Shown here: one piece after another, positions 9,174-17,420 of the stretch
Position numbering within the stretch: the first letter of the stretch is position 1
Layout: each line of letters starts with the position of its first letter
Assembly: GCA_910578085.1 (NCBI GenBank)
Contig: CAJTPM010000009.1
Span: 62,001-126,000 of the forward strand
Direction: 5' to 3'
DNA from: an uncultured Lachnospiraceae bacterium
Lineage (GTDB): Bacteria > Bacillota > Clostridia > Lachnospirales > Lachnospiraceae
DNA: 64,000 nucleotides
The notes under the pieces: generated by a model
Told to the model about the DNA's origin: nothing
The model's database searches: none
What the model saw: the letters and a program-made list of their open reading frames with translations, nothing else
Position numbers and translations under genes: made by a program

Positions 9174-9431
9174 ATGTTGGAAAAATCTATGGAGATTCAG
9201 TTAAAGAATGGGCTAGAAGCCCGGCCCGTCGCAGTTCTCGTGCAAATAGCAAGCCAGCACGAGAGTACAGTGTATATTGAAACAAAGGGAAAGAGGGTAA
9301 ATGCAAAAAGTATTATGGGTATGATGAGTCTCGGGCTTAACATCGGAGAAGAAATAAATGTGATTGCAGACGGAAAGGATGAGGAAGAGGCAATTTCAAG
9401 CATTGAAAAGTTTTTAAGCGGTCAGGAATAA
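9174..9431 (+). CDS. crh: Crh-like HPr-family protein with Glu at position 15
   Basis: HPr-fold regulatory protein of 85 residues. The ATG at 9174 follows GAGGAGAAAA; an in-frame ATG at 9135 lies inside whiA. The phosphocarrier His15 of HPr is replaced: the site reads NGLEARPVA with Glu at exactly position 15. Ser46, the HprK target, is kept in NAKSIMGMMSLG. It should therefore not carry PTS phosphate but can be a regulatory partner of CcpA, as Crh does in Bacillus, which has Gln15. Position directly after whiA is the crh position of B. subtilis. No catalytic PTS role is expected. Confidence 0.9.
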   Translation: MLEKSMEIQLKNGLEARPVAVLVQIASQHESTVYIETKGKRVNAKSIMGMMSLGLNIGEEINVIADGKDEEEAISSIEKFLSGQE

Positions 9432-9455
9432 TACGAAAAATAGCCGAAGACTCAT

Positions 9456-9480
9456 CTGAAAAATGAATACCATTTTTCAG
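9456..9480 (+). other. Perfect stem-loop between crh and fba
   Basis: Arms 9456-9465 and 9471-9480 pair over 10 bp around a 5-nt loop. No T-run follows on the plus strand, so it is more likely an RNA-stability or processing element than a full terminator; fba starts 54 bases later. Confidence 0.55.
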
Positions 9481-9534
9481 AAAGGGTTATCGGTTATCAT
9501 ATAAAATAAAAATATTAAATGGAGGTACAAGGAT

Positions 9535-10473
9535 ATGCCATTAGTAACAACAAAAGAAATGTTCGAGAAAGCGTATAAGGGCGGTTATGCCATAGGTGCT
9601 TTCAATGTGAACAACATGGAAATCGTTCAGGGTATCACAGAGGCTTGTGCTGAGGAAAAGGCTCCGGTTATTCTGCAGGTTTCCAAAGGTGCCCGTGCTT
9701 ATGCAAACCATAACTACCTTGTGAAGCTGGTGGAAGCAGCTATTATGTGTAATCCGGAGCTGCCTGTTGCACTGCATCTGGATCATGGTCCGGATTTTGA
9801 GACATGTAAGTCCTGTATCGACGGTGGATTTACTTCCGTTATGATCGATGCTTCTTCCAAACCTTTCGAAGAGAATGTTGAGATCACAAAGAAGGTGGTA
9901 GAATATGCGCATGCTCACGGCGTGGTAGTAGAGGCTGAGCTTGGCACACTGGCAGGTGTGGAAGATGATGTGAAAGTATCTGCGGAAGATTCTTCTTACA
10001 CACGCCCCGAAGAAGTAGCAGAGTTTGTTGAGAAGACAGGCTGTGATTCTCTTGCTATTGCGATCGGTACAAGCCATGGCGCATATAAGTTCAAACCCGG
10101 TACAAAACCTCAGCTTCGTTTTGACGTTCTGCACGAATGTGAAAAGATGATTCCGGGATTCCCTATTGTTTTGCATGGATCTTCTTCTGTTCCGCAGGAA
10201 TATGTTGAGATGATCAATAAATTCGGCGGAGCTATGCCAGGCGCTATCGGCGTTCCGGAAGATCAGCTTCGTGAGGCAGCCCGTTCTGCAGTATGTAAGA
10301 TCAATATTGATTCTGATCTGCGTCTGGCTATGACAGGTACGATTCGTCAGTTCTTCGCAGAGCATCCGGATAAGTTTGATCCTCGTGAATATCTGAAACC
10401 CGCTCGTGCTAACATTAAGGAACTGGTTCGCCATAAACTGGTGGATGTGCTGGGATGTAATGGAAAGGCTTAA
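9535..10473 (+). CDS. fba: Fructose-1,6-bisphosphate aldolase, class II
   Basis: Zinc-dependent aldolase that splits fructose 1,6-bisphosphate to DHAP and glyceraldehyde 3-phosphate in glycolysis. The 312 residues carry LHLDHGPDFETC with catalytic Asp83 and zinc ligand His84, the ligand His in TSHGAYK, and the ligand His in VLHGSSSVP. GGAGGTACAAGGAT precedes the ATG. Codon use is strongly biased to common codons (many GTT, CGT, GCT) compared with its neighbours, which fits a highly expressed glycolytic gene. Confidence 0.97.
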   Translation: MPLVTTKEMFEKAYKGGYAIGAFNVNNMEIVQGITEACAEEKAPVILQVSKGARAYANHNYLVKLVEAAIMCNPELPVALHLDHGPDFETCKSCIDGGFTSVMIDASSKPFEENVEITKKVVEYAHAHGVVVEAELGTLAGVEDDVKVSAEDSSYTRPEEVAEFVEKTGCDSLAIAIGTSHGAYKFKPGTKPQLRFDVLHECEKMIPGFPIVLHGSSSVPQEYVEMINKFGGAMPGAIGVPEDQLREAARSAVCKINIDSDLRLAMTGTIRQFFAEHPDKFDPREYLKPARANIKELVRHKLVDVLGCNGKA

Positions 10474-10500
10474 CGCGAGTCTGGTGAAATGCATTATGAG

Positions 10501-10536
10501 ATAAGAAAAAACGGCCATTTGGCCGTTTTTTCTTAT
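10501..10536 (+). terminator. Strong bidirectional terminator between fba and the AGCS gene
   Basis: Arms 10501-10516 and 10521-10536 form a perfect 16-bp stem with a 4-nt loop; an A-tract and a T-tract lie in the arms, so it can stop both converging transcripts. Confidence 0.95.
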
Positions 10537-10567
10537 TCTGGTAAAAGTGGTGGGGATATCTCAGGTG

Positions 10568-12085
10568 TTAAGGACGGAGGCACTGCTCGCGCTGGATATC
10601 TTCAAAGGCAGAGTACATTGGTTCCTCCTTCGAGCCATGGAGGGTACGACGTATGTAGTTGTTTGTGATCTTTCGTACGGTCCCTGAGAGGGCCAGGACA
10701 CCGATCAGGTTTGGGATCATCATCAGGCCGTTAAAGGTATCGGAGAGATCCCAGGCAAGGCTTAGACTTGCGGTACAGCCGAAGTATGTCATGACGACGA
10801 ACAGCACTTTATAGATAATGGTTGTTTTGACGCCGAACAGGAATTCAAAGGCTTTTGCGCCATAGTGGCTCCAGCCGAGCACGGTGGAGTAGGCAAACAG
10901 CAGGATCGCAATGGCGATAAATTTCGGGCCGATGGAACCAAAAACACCAGCGAAAGCCTGACCGACAAGACCGGAGCCTTCTATATCGGTAAGCATCTGA
11001 CCTGTTTCCAGATCCACGAGGTCCGAAGAGAGGATGCAGAAAGCGGTTAAAGTACAGACGACGATAGTATCTGCGAATACTTCAAAGATACTCCACATTC
11101 CCTGACGGACAGGTTCCTTAATATTGGAACTTGAATGTACCATAACGGAGGAACCGAGACCGGCCTCGTTGGAAAAGGCACCCCGCTTAAATCCCCATGT
11201 GATGGCGCGACTGACGCCGTAACCGATCACACCGCCACCTGCTGCTTTTACAGCAAAGGCGCCTTTAAAAATAGCATTAAATACGGCGCCAAACTGATCA
11301 ATGTTTGCGATACAGATAATGAGAGCACCTATAATATAGAGGATGGCCATAAACGGAACAAGCTTCTCCGTGACAGCGGCAACCCTTTTCAATCCGCCTA
11401 AAATGACGAAGGCAGAGATAAAGACTATGGCAATGCCGGTAGCTTTGGTTGGAATGCCAAAGGCGGATTTCATGTTGCCGGCAATGGAGTTTACCTGGCT
11501 CATATTGCCGATCCCGAAACTGGCCAGCAGGCAGAAGCAGCTGAAAAGCAGTGCGAGAGTAAGGCCGATCGTCCGGCAGCCTTTTTTGGAACCGAGACCG
11601 TCTCTTAGATAGTACATAGCGCCGCCGGACCATTCACCTTTTTCATTTTTGCGTCGGTAATAAATACCCAGTACATTTTCTGAATAATTTGTCATCATGC
11701 CGAAAATGGCCATCACCCACATCCAGAAAATAGCGCCGGGGCCGCCCGAAATAATGGCTGTGGCGATTCCGACGATATTGCCGGTGCCGATGGTTGCAGC
11801 CAGCGCTGTACAGAGACTCTGAAATTGGGAGATGGATTTATCATCTTTCTCAGTGTGTGCGGTGACATGCCTGTCTGAGAAAATGGCGCCGATTGTGTTT
11901 TTAAACCAATGACTGATATGGGTGAACTGAAATCCTCTGTTCACAAGCGTCATCAGAATGCCCGCAGCCAGCAGGAGCCCAATTCCAAAGGAACCCCAGA
12001 CAAAACCGTTGACAACACCGTTGACGTCAGCAATAGCTTCTACGATGGGCCGGAGCGTGCTGCTTAGTTCTTTTAACAATAACAT
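10568..12085 (-). CDS. Sodium/proton:amino-acid symporter, AGCS family (alanine or glycine)
   Basis: Secondary transporter that takes up alanine or glycine with Na+. The start is set at 12085 because GGAGGG lies 8 bases before this ATG; the longer reading from 12148 spans that site. The product, 505 residues, has about 11 membrane segments with the family motifs GTGNIVGIATA and FSNEAGLGSS. It is transcribed alone, facing fba across the terminator at 10501-10536. Substrate (Ala, Gly or Gln) cannot be decided from sequence. Confidence 0.94.
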   Translation of the reverse strand: MLLLKELSSTLRPIVEAIADVNGVVNGFVWGSFGIGLLLAAGILMTLVNRGFQFTHISHWFKNTIGAIFSDRHVTAHTEKDDKSISQFQSLCTALAATIGTGNIVGIATAIISGGPGAIFWMWVMAIFGMMTNYSENVLGIYYRRKNEKGEWSGGAMYYLRDGLGSKKGCRTIGLTLALLFSCFCLLASFGIGNMSQVNSIAGNMKSAFGIPTKATGIAIVFISAFVILGGLKRVAAVTEKLVPFMAILYIIGALIICIANIDQFGAVFNAIFKGAFAVKAAGGGVIGYGVSRAITWGFKRGAFSNEAGLGSSVMVHSSSNIKEPVRQGMWSIFEVFADTIVVCTLTAFCILSSDLVDLETGQMLTDIEGSGLVGQAFAGVFGSIGPKFIAIAILLFAYSTVLGWSHYGAKAFEFLFGVKTTIIYKVLFVVMTYFGCTASLSLAWDLSDTFNGLMMIPNLIGVLALSGTVRKITNNYIRRTLHGSKEEPMYSAFEDIQREQCLRP

Positions 12086-12771
12086 AGATAGATCCCTCCT
12101 CATATACATGCACATAGACAGGACGACTTCTTTTGCGGGTCTGCGCATAAAATAAAAGAGATAATCCGAAGATTATCATTCCGTGAAAATGGTATTAAAA
12201 TAAATGTCAGTTTCTCGGGTTCACACCTTTGTGAACAACTGACAAATACGAGTTTAGCAGTAAAATGAAGAAAAAGCAAGCAGAAAAACATATGTTAAGG
12301 AATTATATGACAGGATGCAGGGAAATATGTCCAAGAAAGGGAGGATGCCAGATAAGGTTTCCCTTACCTGGCATTTATTATGAAAAAGTTATTTAAATTA
12401 TTACGATAAGGTCATTTTAAAAGTCCGGATCGGAATCTTCTGTGAAGTTCCTGTTGTTATCTTATGATCTTAGTATAGACTGTAGATTTGTCTAAAAAAT
12501 GATTTTCAAATTAAGTTTCTTTGAATGGAATATGAACAATTTGTGAACGCCGGGTACAGTGTTGAATAATTGTATATAGTGGAGCTTAAGGACAACAGAG
12601 TTTATCTGCTGAACGATGTGGAACGGGGAATTTTAAATATCTTCCCGGTCAGAACGCAGTGTGAATATCCGCCGATGGGGCGGGGACTGCTGTTCCATAA
12701 CGGGGGTATGTGACGGTGCAGCTGCCGGAAGGGAAATGAGAGGATCTGAACTTCGGCAGGGAAGGAAATTC
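12086..12771. other. Intergenic region with one hairpin and a decayed-looking short frame
   Basis: No convincing gene in 686 bases. An imperfect hairpin (arms 12345-12357 and 12362-12374, one mismatch) precedes TTATTA. A 47-codon open frame from TTG 12570 to the stop at 12711 lacks a ribosome site and matches nothing I recognise; it may be a relic. The AGCS promoter should lie in the first 150 bases on the minus strand. Confidence 0.4.
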
Positions 12772-14160
12772 CTACTCCACAATATTATGCAGCCAAACCC
12801 CCTTCTTTACAAGAATAACCCCGATAACCGCCTTCACGCCGTCAGCGAGCTGCACGAAGAAATATATCCACAGGATATTAAGCGGCGTGCATTTCGCAAG
12901 AGCGAAGGCGAGCACCACACTGACACACCAGATAAAAACGCTGTCAAAAAAGAAGGCGATCAGCGTTTTGCCACCGGCGCGGAGTGTGAAATACAAAGTG
13001 TTCAGCAGCGCATGTTGCGGGATAAACAGGGCGGAGATCATGATCAGTTTCACTGCTAACTGTTTTACATCTTCCGTGGTTTTATAAAAATCAGGGAACA
13101 CGGGGGCGATGAGGAACATAAACGCCGCAACAAAAGTACATAACAGCACGGAAAATACGATGATTTTTGTATCGGTCTCCTTTGCCTTTTTCATATCCCC
13201 TGTGCCTAATATCTGTCCCACGATGATCGCGACGGCATCACCCATGGCGATGAAGGAGATATGGAACAGATTGCAGAGCGTGTTGGAAATATTGAGAGCA
13301 GCCACTACATGTAACCCTTTTAAGGAGTAGCATCCGGCCAGGGTGGCCATACCCGCCGACCAGAGCGTTTCGTTTAGCAGAAGAGGAGTTCCTTTAATGG
13401 CAATCCGCCTGATCACATCCCGGGGAATGGTCATACTCCGATACAGGTCGATAACAAAAGGATTTTTTTCCGTATCTCTGTGCACGGAAATAACAATAAT
13501 AGCAGCCTCGATCATTCTGGAGAGGACGGTGGCGATGGCGGCGCCCTTTACTCCTAACATTGGAAAGCCGAACTTTCCATAGATCAGAAGGTAATTAAAA
13601 ATAAGATTAATACAGATAGCGGCGACGCCTGCTTTCATGGGCAGGATCGTCTGGCCGCATTCTCTTAAAGTGCTGCCATAGACCTGGGTTATCATAAAGA
13701 AAGGAAGACCGGCCAACATAAACAGCATATACTCCCTGCCGCTTGCCATTGTCATCTGAATGCTGGCAGCACTGCCTTCTCCGGTCAGATAAATGTTGAT
13801 TAAAAACTGACCGGAGAAAATGCACAACAAAACAGTGAGGATCGTAATGAAGATCACGGCCCACAGTTTGAAGCGGACAGTATGGCGGATACCGTCTGTA
13901 TTTTTCTGCCCGTAGTACTGCGCCGTAAAGATGCCGGCGCCGGAAACTGCTCCGAACAGGCAGAGGTTATAGACAAACAGGATCTGGTTGACAATGGAAA
14001 CACCGGACATGGCCTCCGTGCCGATCTGACCGATCATAATATTGTCCAGCATGTTTACAAAGTTTGTGATACCGTTCTGAATCATGATTGGGACAGCAAT
14101 CACAAATACCATCTTATAAAAAGCGGCGTCGCCGAAGTATTTCTGCCTGAAATTTTTCAT
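12772..14160 (-). CDS. MATE family efflux transporter
   Basis: Na+- or H+-driven multidrug/toxin exporter of the inner membrane. The 462 residues hold 12 hydrophobic segments in two homologous halves. The first half opens with PIMIQNGITNFVNMLDNIMI and continues with GTEAMSGVSIVNQI, both typical of the MATE/NorM fold. The ribosome site GAGGAG lies 9 bases before the ATG. A terminator and a 9-bp inverted repeat that overlaps this ribosome site lie immediately upstream (14174-14235), so expression may be attenuated. Substrate unknown. Confidence 0.93.
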   Translation of the reverse strand: MKNFRQKYFGDAAFYKMVFVIAVPIMIQNGITNFVNMLDNIMIGQIGTEAMSGVSIVNQILFVYNLCLFGAVSGAGIFTAQYYGQKNTDGIRHTVRFKLWAVIFITILTVLLCIFSGQFLINIYLTGEGSAASIQMTMASGREYMLFMLAGLPFFMITQVYGSTLRECGQTILPMKAGVAAICINLIFNYLLIYGKFGFPMLGVKGAAIATVLSRMIEAAIIVISVHRDTEKNPFVIDLYRSMTIPRDVIRRIAIKGTPLLLNETLWSAGMATLAGCYSLKGLHVVAALNISNTLCNLFHISFIAMGDAVAIIVGQILGTGDMKKAKETDTKIIVFSVLLCTFVAAFMFLIAPVFPDFYKTTEDVKQLAVKLIMISALFIPQHALLNTLYFTLRAGGKTLIAFFFDSVFIWCVSVVLAFALAKCTPLNILWIYFFVQLADGVKAVIGVILVKKGVWLHNIVE

Positions 14161-14173
14161 CTCGACTTTCTCC

Positions 14174-14235
14174 TCTGACAGTGAAAATTGCGAAAAAATT
14201 CCCCGCCGCTTTCGGCGGAGAATCTGACTGTCAGA
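14174..14235 (-). terminator. Terminator of the SGNH gene within a larger fold covering the MATE ribosome site
   Basis: On the minus strand, arms 14223-14213 and 14208-14198 form an 11-bp stem with one wobble and a 4-nt loop, followed by TTTTTT. Flanking it, 14227-14235 and 14174-14182 are perfect 9-bp complements, and the latter overlaps the start of the MATE ribosome site. The inner hairpin ends the SGNH transcript; the outer pairing could hide the MATE site in read-through RNA. Confidence 0.75.
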
Positions 14236-14283
14236 ACAGTATATTAAGTTTGGAGAGGAAAGTCAAGGGGGCAGGAGATATAT

Positions 14284-15564
14284 TCACAAATTGTCTATAA
14301 AATCAATGATATGTTCAGCCATCAGTATTCGACCGTTTTCGTTGGGGTGGCAGCCGTCGGCTGTGTAGTCAGAAACATTGGAACTATCAACGCCAAGGTC
14401 ATGATAATTATTCATGTAGTAAATATCCAATTCTTCTGCCACAAGGATTGCCGCTTCTACATAGTCCGTAAGAATACCGCCGTTATCACTGTTTTGTTCT
14501 GTGCCGTTTGAAAAATAGCTGGTGTAGCCGGGAGTCATAATAATAAATTCCGCATCGGGAAAAGCAGTCATGCATTCTTTTAAGCAACTTCGCAAACCAC
14601 CCATATAAGTAGTGGTATCATAGGGATCCTCGGGATTTTCTACGGCAGCTCCGTTAAAATAATCATTTGCCCCATAATTTATGAGAAAATAGAGTTTTTT
14701 ATCTGATATATCGCCGCCATCCGGGGAGAAATGGTAAACTCCGTTTTTTTCTGTGCAGTATTCCGAAAAAAAACGGGGAAGGAAATTGGGGAAATCATCA
14801 GTATCCGAAGAAGGAGCGCTGGCAGCCGTACCACCAATAGCATAGTTATATGTGACAGCATGGGAAAATCCTGTAATGTAACCAGGAGTGGAGATGGTGC
14901 CCTCGCCATAGGCCATAATGCTGTCACCAAAAAAGACAAGGCAGCAGTTGGATAAATCAGGATAAACGGCAGGAGAAGTACGTTCTGCGATGACTTGTTC
15001 CCGCAGTATATCAAAAAGAATGGGGGCATTAATGGAAGTGATCTGATTGATTTTATCACAAAAACATGTGAGGTGGATTTTTTTGGCAATGGCATCATTT
15101 ACGACAAAATCAGAGATATAATTATCAGGATTGACAAGCAGCCATTTTTCAAATCCTGTATAAAAAGTACAGATATTTGAATATACATATGTGTCTTCAA
15201 TAAAATTTGAATAGACTGCCAGGATATCTTCTAAGGCAGCTTCATCCATATTCAGCAGATATGTCAGAGAGGGGTAAGGTAGCAGGATTTCAAAAGCGGT
15301 ATCCGGATGATCAGAAACAAATGTGAATAAGCCCTTCTGCAGAGCGGTACCCCATTGCACATCATTTCTATTGCAGGAATTCCAGATTATATCAGGATCC
15401 AATAAAAGAAATACATGGCTAACCGTATTACCAGAGGTGAATATTTTTTCCAGATAGCATTGTAATTCTTCCATGGATTGAATTTCACGGGATGAAACGG
15501 ATGTATGGAGTCCGTTGTAATTCAAAAAATTTTCTTTTTTGATTTCATATACGTCTCCCGTCAT
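14284..15564 (-). CDS. SGNH/GDSL hydrolase with a ~200-residue N-terminal extension
   Basis: Probable serine esterase or acylhydrolase; substrate unknown. The SGNH blocks all lie in the C-terminal half of the 426 residues: FFGDSI with Ser215, the oxyanion Gly in AIGGTA, GAND at 298-301, and DGCHPNENG with Asp403 and His406. The first ~200 residues are not a domain I recognise; they are acidic and aromatic and contain no signal peptide, so the enzyme is probably cytoplasmic. The start at 15564 has no good ribosome site and remains uncertain. Transcribed alone, ending in the terminator at 14198-14223. Confidence 0.82.
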   Translation of the reverse strand: MTGDVYEIKKENFLNYNGLHTSVSSREIQSMEELQCYLEKIFTSGNTVSHVFLLLDPDIIWNSCNRNDVQWGTALQKGLFTFVSDHPDTAFEILLPYPSLTYLLNMDEAALEDILAVYSNFIEDTYVYSNICTFYTGFEKWLLVNPDNYISDFVVNDAIAKKIHLTCFCDKINQITSINAPILFDILREQVIAERTSPAVYPDLSNCCLVFFGDSIMAYGEGTISTPGYITGFSHAVTYNYAIGGTAASAPSSDTDDFPNFLPRFFSEYCTEKNGVYHFSPDGGDISDKKLYFLINYGANDYFNGAAVENPEDPYDTTTYMGGLRSCLKECMTAFPDAEFIIMTPGYTSYFSNGTEQNSDNGGILTDYVEAAILVAEELDIYYMNNYHDLGVDSSNVSDYTADGCHPNENGRILMAEHIIDFIDNL

Positions 15565-15652
15565 AAATACATATAAATAAAGAATGTATTATGGGAAATT
15601 TTAGCACAGTTACTAATTGATAGCAACAGATTTTCCGGTCTCAATAAAACAG

Positions 15653-15730
15653 TCGACAAATAATCTGGCATATGTTATCCTATCTGTGGGAAAATTAATT
15701 AAGTCTGACTGATAAGTATCAGTCAGGCTT
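15653..15730 (+). promoter_or_regulatory. Promoter and leader hairpin of the LytTR regulator
   Basis: A -35 TCGACA (15653-15658), 17-base spacer and -10 TATCCT (15676-15681) are followed by a 13-bp stem-loop (15701-15713 with 15718-15730, one G-U) in the leader, 26 bases before the ATG. Confidence 0.55.
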
Positions 15731-15756
15731 GTCCTGCATATAAAAGGAAAAAGTAT

Positions 15757-16455
15757 ATGAGAATAGCGATTTGTGATGACAACAGGGAGGATGTGCTGTC
15801 TCTCAGGAAATTATTGGAGGGACATGAGGTTAGAATATTTTCAGAGGCGGCCGGGCTTCTTTCGGATTTAAAGAAAGGTGGGATACAGTATGATCTGTAC
15901 CTGCTTGATATTTTTATGGGAGAATCCATGAATGGTATCGAACTGGCAGAAAAGCTTCGCAGCAGGCAGGAAGATGCGATATTCTGCTTTATTTCTACCA
16001 GCGATAATTTTTATCGGGAGGCATATGATCTTTATGCTGTCCAATATCTGATAAAACCTGTAAAAGAGGAGGAAGTGAGGTTGCTGTTAGACAAAGTATC
16101 GAAGAATCTGAGGAGAAACGGGGAATGGAAGCTTCCGTTTCAGTTTCGCGGGCAGTCCGGCAGTATTCCTTATGGAAAAATTCTATATATCAGCAGCCGG
16201 GAACATACTATCTATATTTTCTGTACGGATGGCACAGTGCAGGAATGCAAGGGGAAACTGAATGAGCTGGCAATGCAGGTGTGTGGAAATACTTTTATGC
16301 GCTGCCATCAGAGTTTCCTTGTCAATATGTATCATATAGACAGTTTAAGAGGTATGGAACTGACAGTTGGTTCAGAGAAAATCCCTGTGTCCAGACGATA
16401 TTATGCAGAGGTTAAAAGAAGGTATCAGGAGATACTGTTTGAGGAGGTGGGCTGA
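15757..16455 (+). CDS. LytTR-family response regulator
   Basis: Two-domain transcription factor of 232 residues. The N-terminal receiver has the acidic pair Asp7-Asp8 and phospho-acceptor Asp51 in YLLDIFMG, with Lys in LIKPVKEEE. The C-terminal LytTR DNA-binding domain (about 125-230) shows ILYISSREHTIYIF and FMRCHQSFLVNMYHIDSL. Such proteins usually act with a membrane histidine kinase sensing a peptide, but no kinase gene adjoins it. The 135 bases after it hold no gene, only a hairpin at 16523-16550, so the partner is elsewhere or lost. Confidence 0.92.
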   Translation: MRIAICDDNREDVLSLRKLLEGHEVRIFSEAAGLLSDLKKGGIQYDLYLLDIFMGESMNGIELAEKLRSRQEDAIFCFISTSDNFYREAYDLYAVQYLIKPVKEEEVRLLLDKVSKNLRRNGEWKLPFQFRGQSGSIPYGKILYISSREHTIYIFCTDGTVQECKGKLNELAMQVCGNTFMRCHQSFLVNMYHIDSLRGMELTVGSEKIPVSRRYYAEVKRRYQEILFEEVG

Positions 16456-16590
16456 AGGGATTGGGAACAGAGTGCAGAATTAATATTCAGGCGGGTGGGG
16501 AGGAGCTTTTCATCACACGGATCAGTGGCATAGCGGTGAATATGCCACTGAATGTGATCCGGATCTGATTTTACAGGAAATGGAGAAGCT

Positions 16591-17112
16591 TTAAAGCTTC
16601 TCCGGTTCCGGGTAATCCACGTCGAACGTGTCCACGGTAACAGTTTTCATTACCTGATCTTCTAATGGTCTGTCGGAAGGATCGGTGGCCGTCTCGGCAA
16701 TCTTATTTACCACATCCATTCCCTCTATAACTTTTCCGAAGGCGGCATAAGAGCCGTCCAGATGGGGAGCATTCCTGTGCATAATAAAGAACTGAGATCC
16801 CGCTGAATCGGGGTGCATGGAGCGTGCCATGGAGAGAACGCCCTCTGTGTGTTTTAAGTTGTTTTCAAAACCGTTGATGGCGAATTCGCCGGGAATGCAG
16901 TAGCCGGGGCCGCCGGTGCCGGTTCCGTTGGGATCGCCGCCCTGGATCATAAAGCCTTTGATGACGCGGTGAAAGATCAGGCCATCATAAAAATTTTTCT
17001 GAATTAAAGAGATAAAATTGTTTACGGAAACCGGTGCGATTTCGGGGAAGAGTTCTGCTTTGATCACGCTGCCGTCCGTCATGGTAAATGTTACAATTGG
17101 ATTTTGTGCCAT
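16591..17112 (-). CDS. Peptidyl-prolyl cis-trans isomerase, cyclophilin type
   Basis: Catalyses cis-trans isomerisation of X-Pro bonds during protein folding. The 173 residues form a single cyclophilin domain with FHRVIKGFMIQGGDPNGTGTG, of which Phe-His-Arg is catalytic, SMARSMHPDSAGSQFFI, and the closing AFGKVIEGMDVV. There is no signal peptide, so it is cytoplasmic. The stop codon lies inside a 22-base palindrome (16582-16603) that could terminate the minus-strand transcript. Monocistronic. Confidence 0.95.
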   Translation of the reverse strand: MAQNPIVTFTMTDGSVIKAELFPEIAPVSVNNFISLIQKNFYDGLIFHRVIKGFMIQGGDPNGTGTGGPGYCIPGEFAINGFENNLKHTEGVLSMARSMHPDSAGSQFFIMHRNAPHLDGSYAAFGKVIEGMDVVNKIAETATDPSDRPLEDQVMKTVTVDTFDVDYPEPEKL

Positions 17113-17420
17113 CTGTATACTTCCTTTCTTCCATAAGATAAATTGATTTTATCACATAACTGGGATGGTGAAAACGATGAATTCACAAAAATCCGTCTGT
17201 TATGCTATCTTCAGCCTGCTTTTTGCAGATCGGGAATGTGTCTTACTGTGCCCTTTGTGATAACATGAGGCACATCTGCAAACAGGTTTCTTGACGTTTG
17301 TGGGACCTGTTTGTAAAATAATTTGAAATGGGGTTAAGAGCAGGCGAAAAGGAATTACAGGAAAAGAGGAGAGAGATTACCGGGAAGAATTAGGAGAGAA
17401 TAGCGGCCTGGCGGAATAAA
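17113..17420. other. Intergenic region with two stem-loops
   Basis: No gene seen. A perfect 9-bp inverted repeat (17279-17287 with 17305-17313) and a weaker enclosing pairing (17225-17230 with 17274-17279) suggest structure in the leader of the GNAT gene. No known riboswitch motif is recognised. Confidence 0.4.

Noticed and set aside
12661..13059. Plus-strand frame at the MATE 3' end
   Set aside because: No ribosome site; most of it overlaps the MATE gene in antisense.
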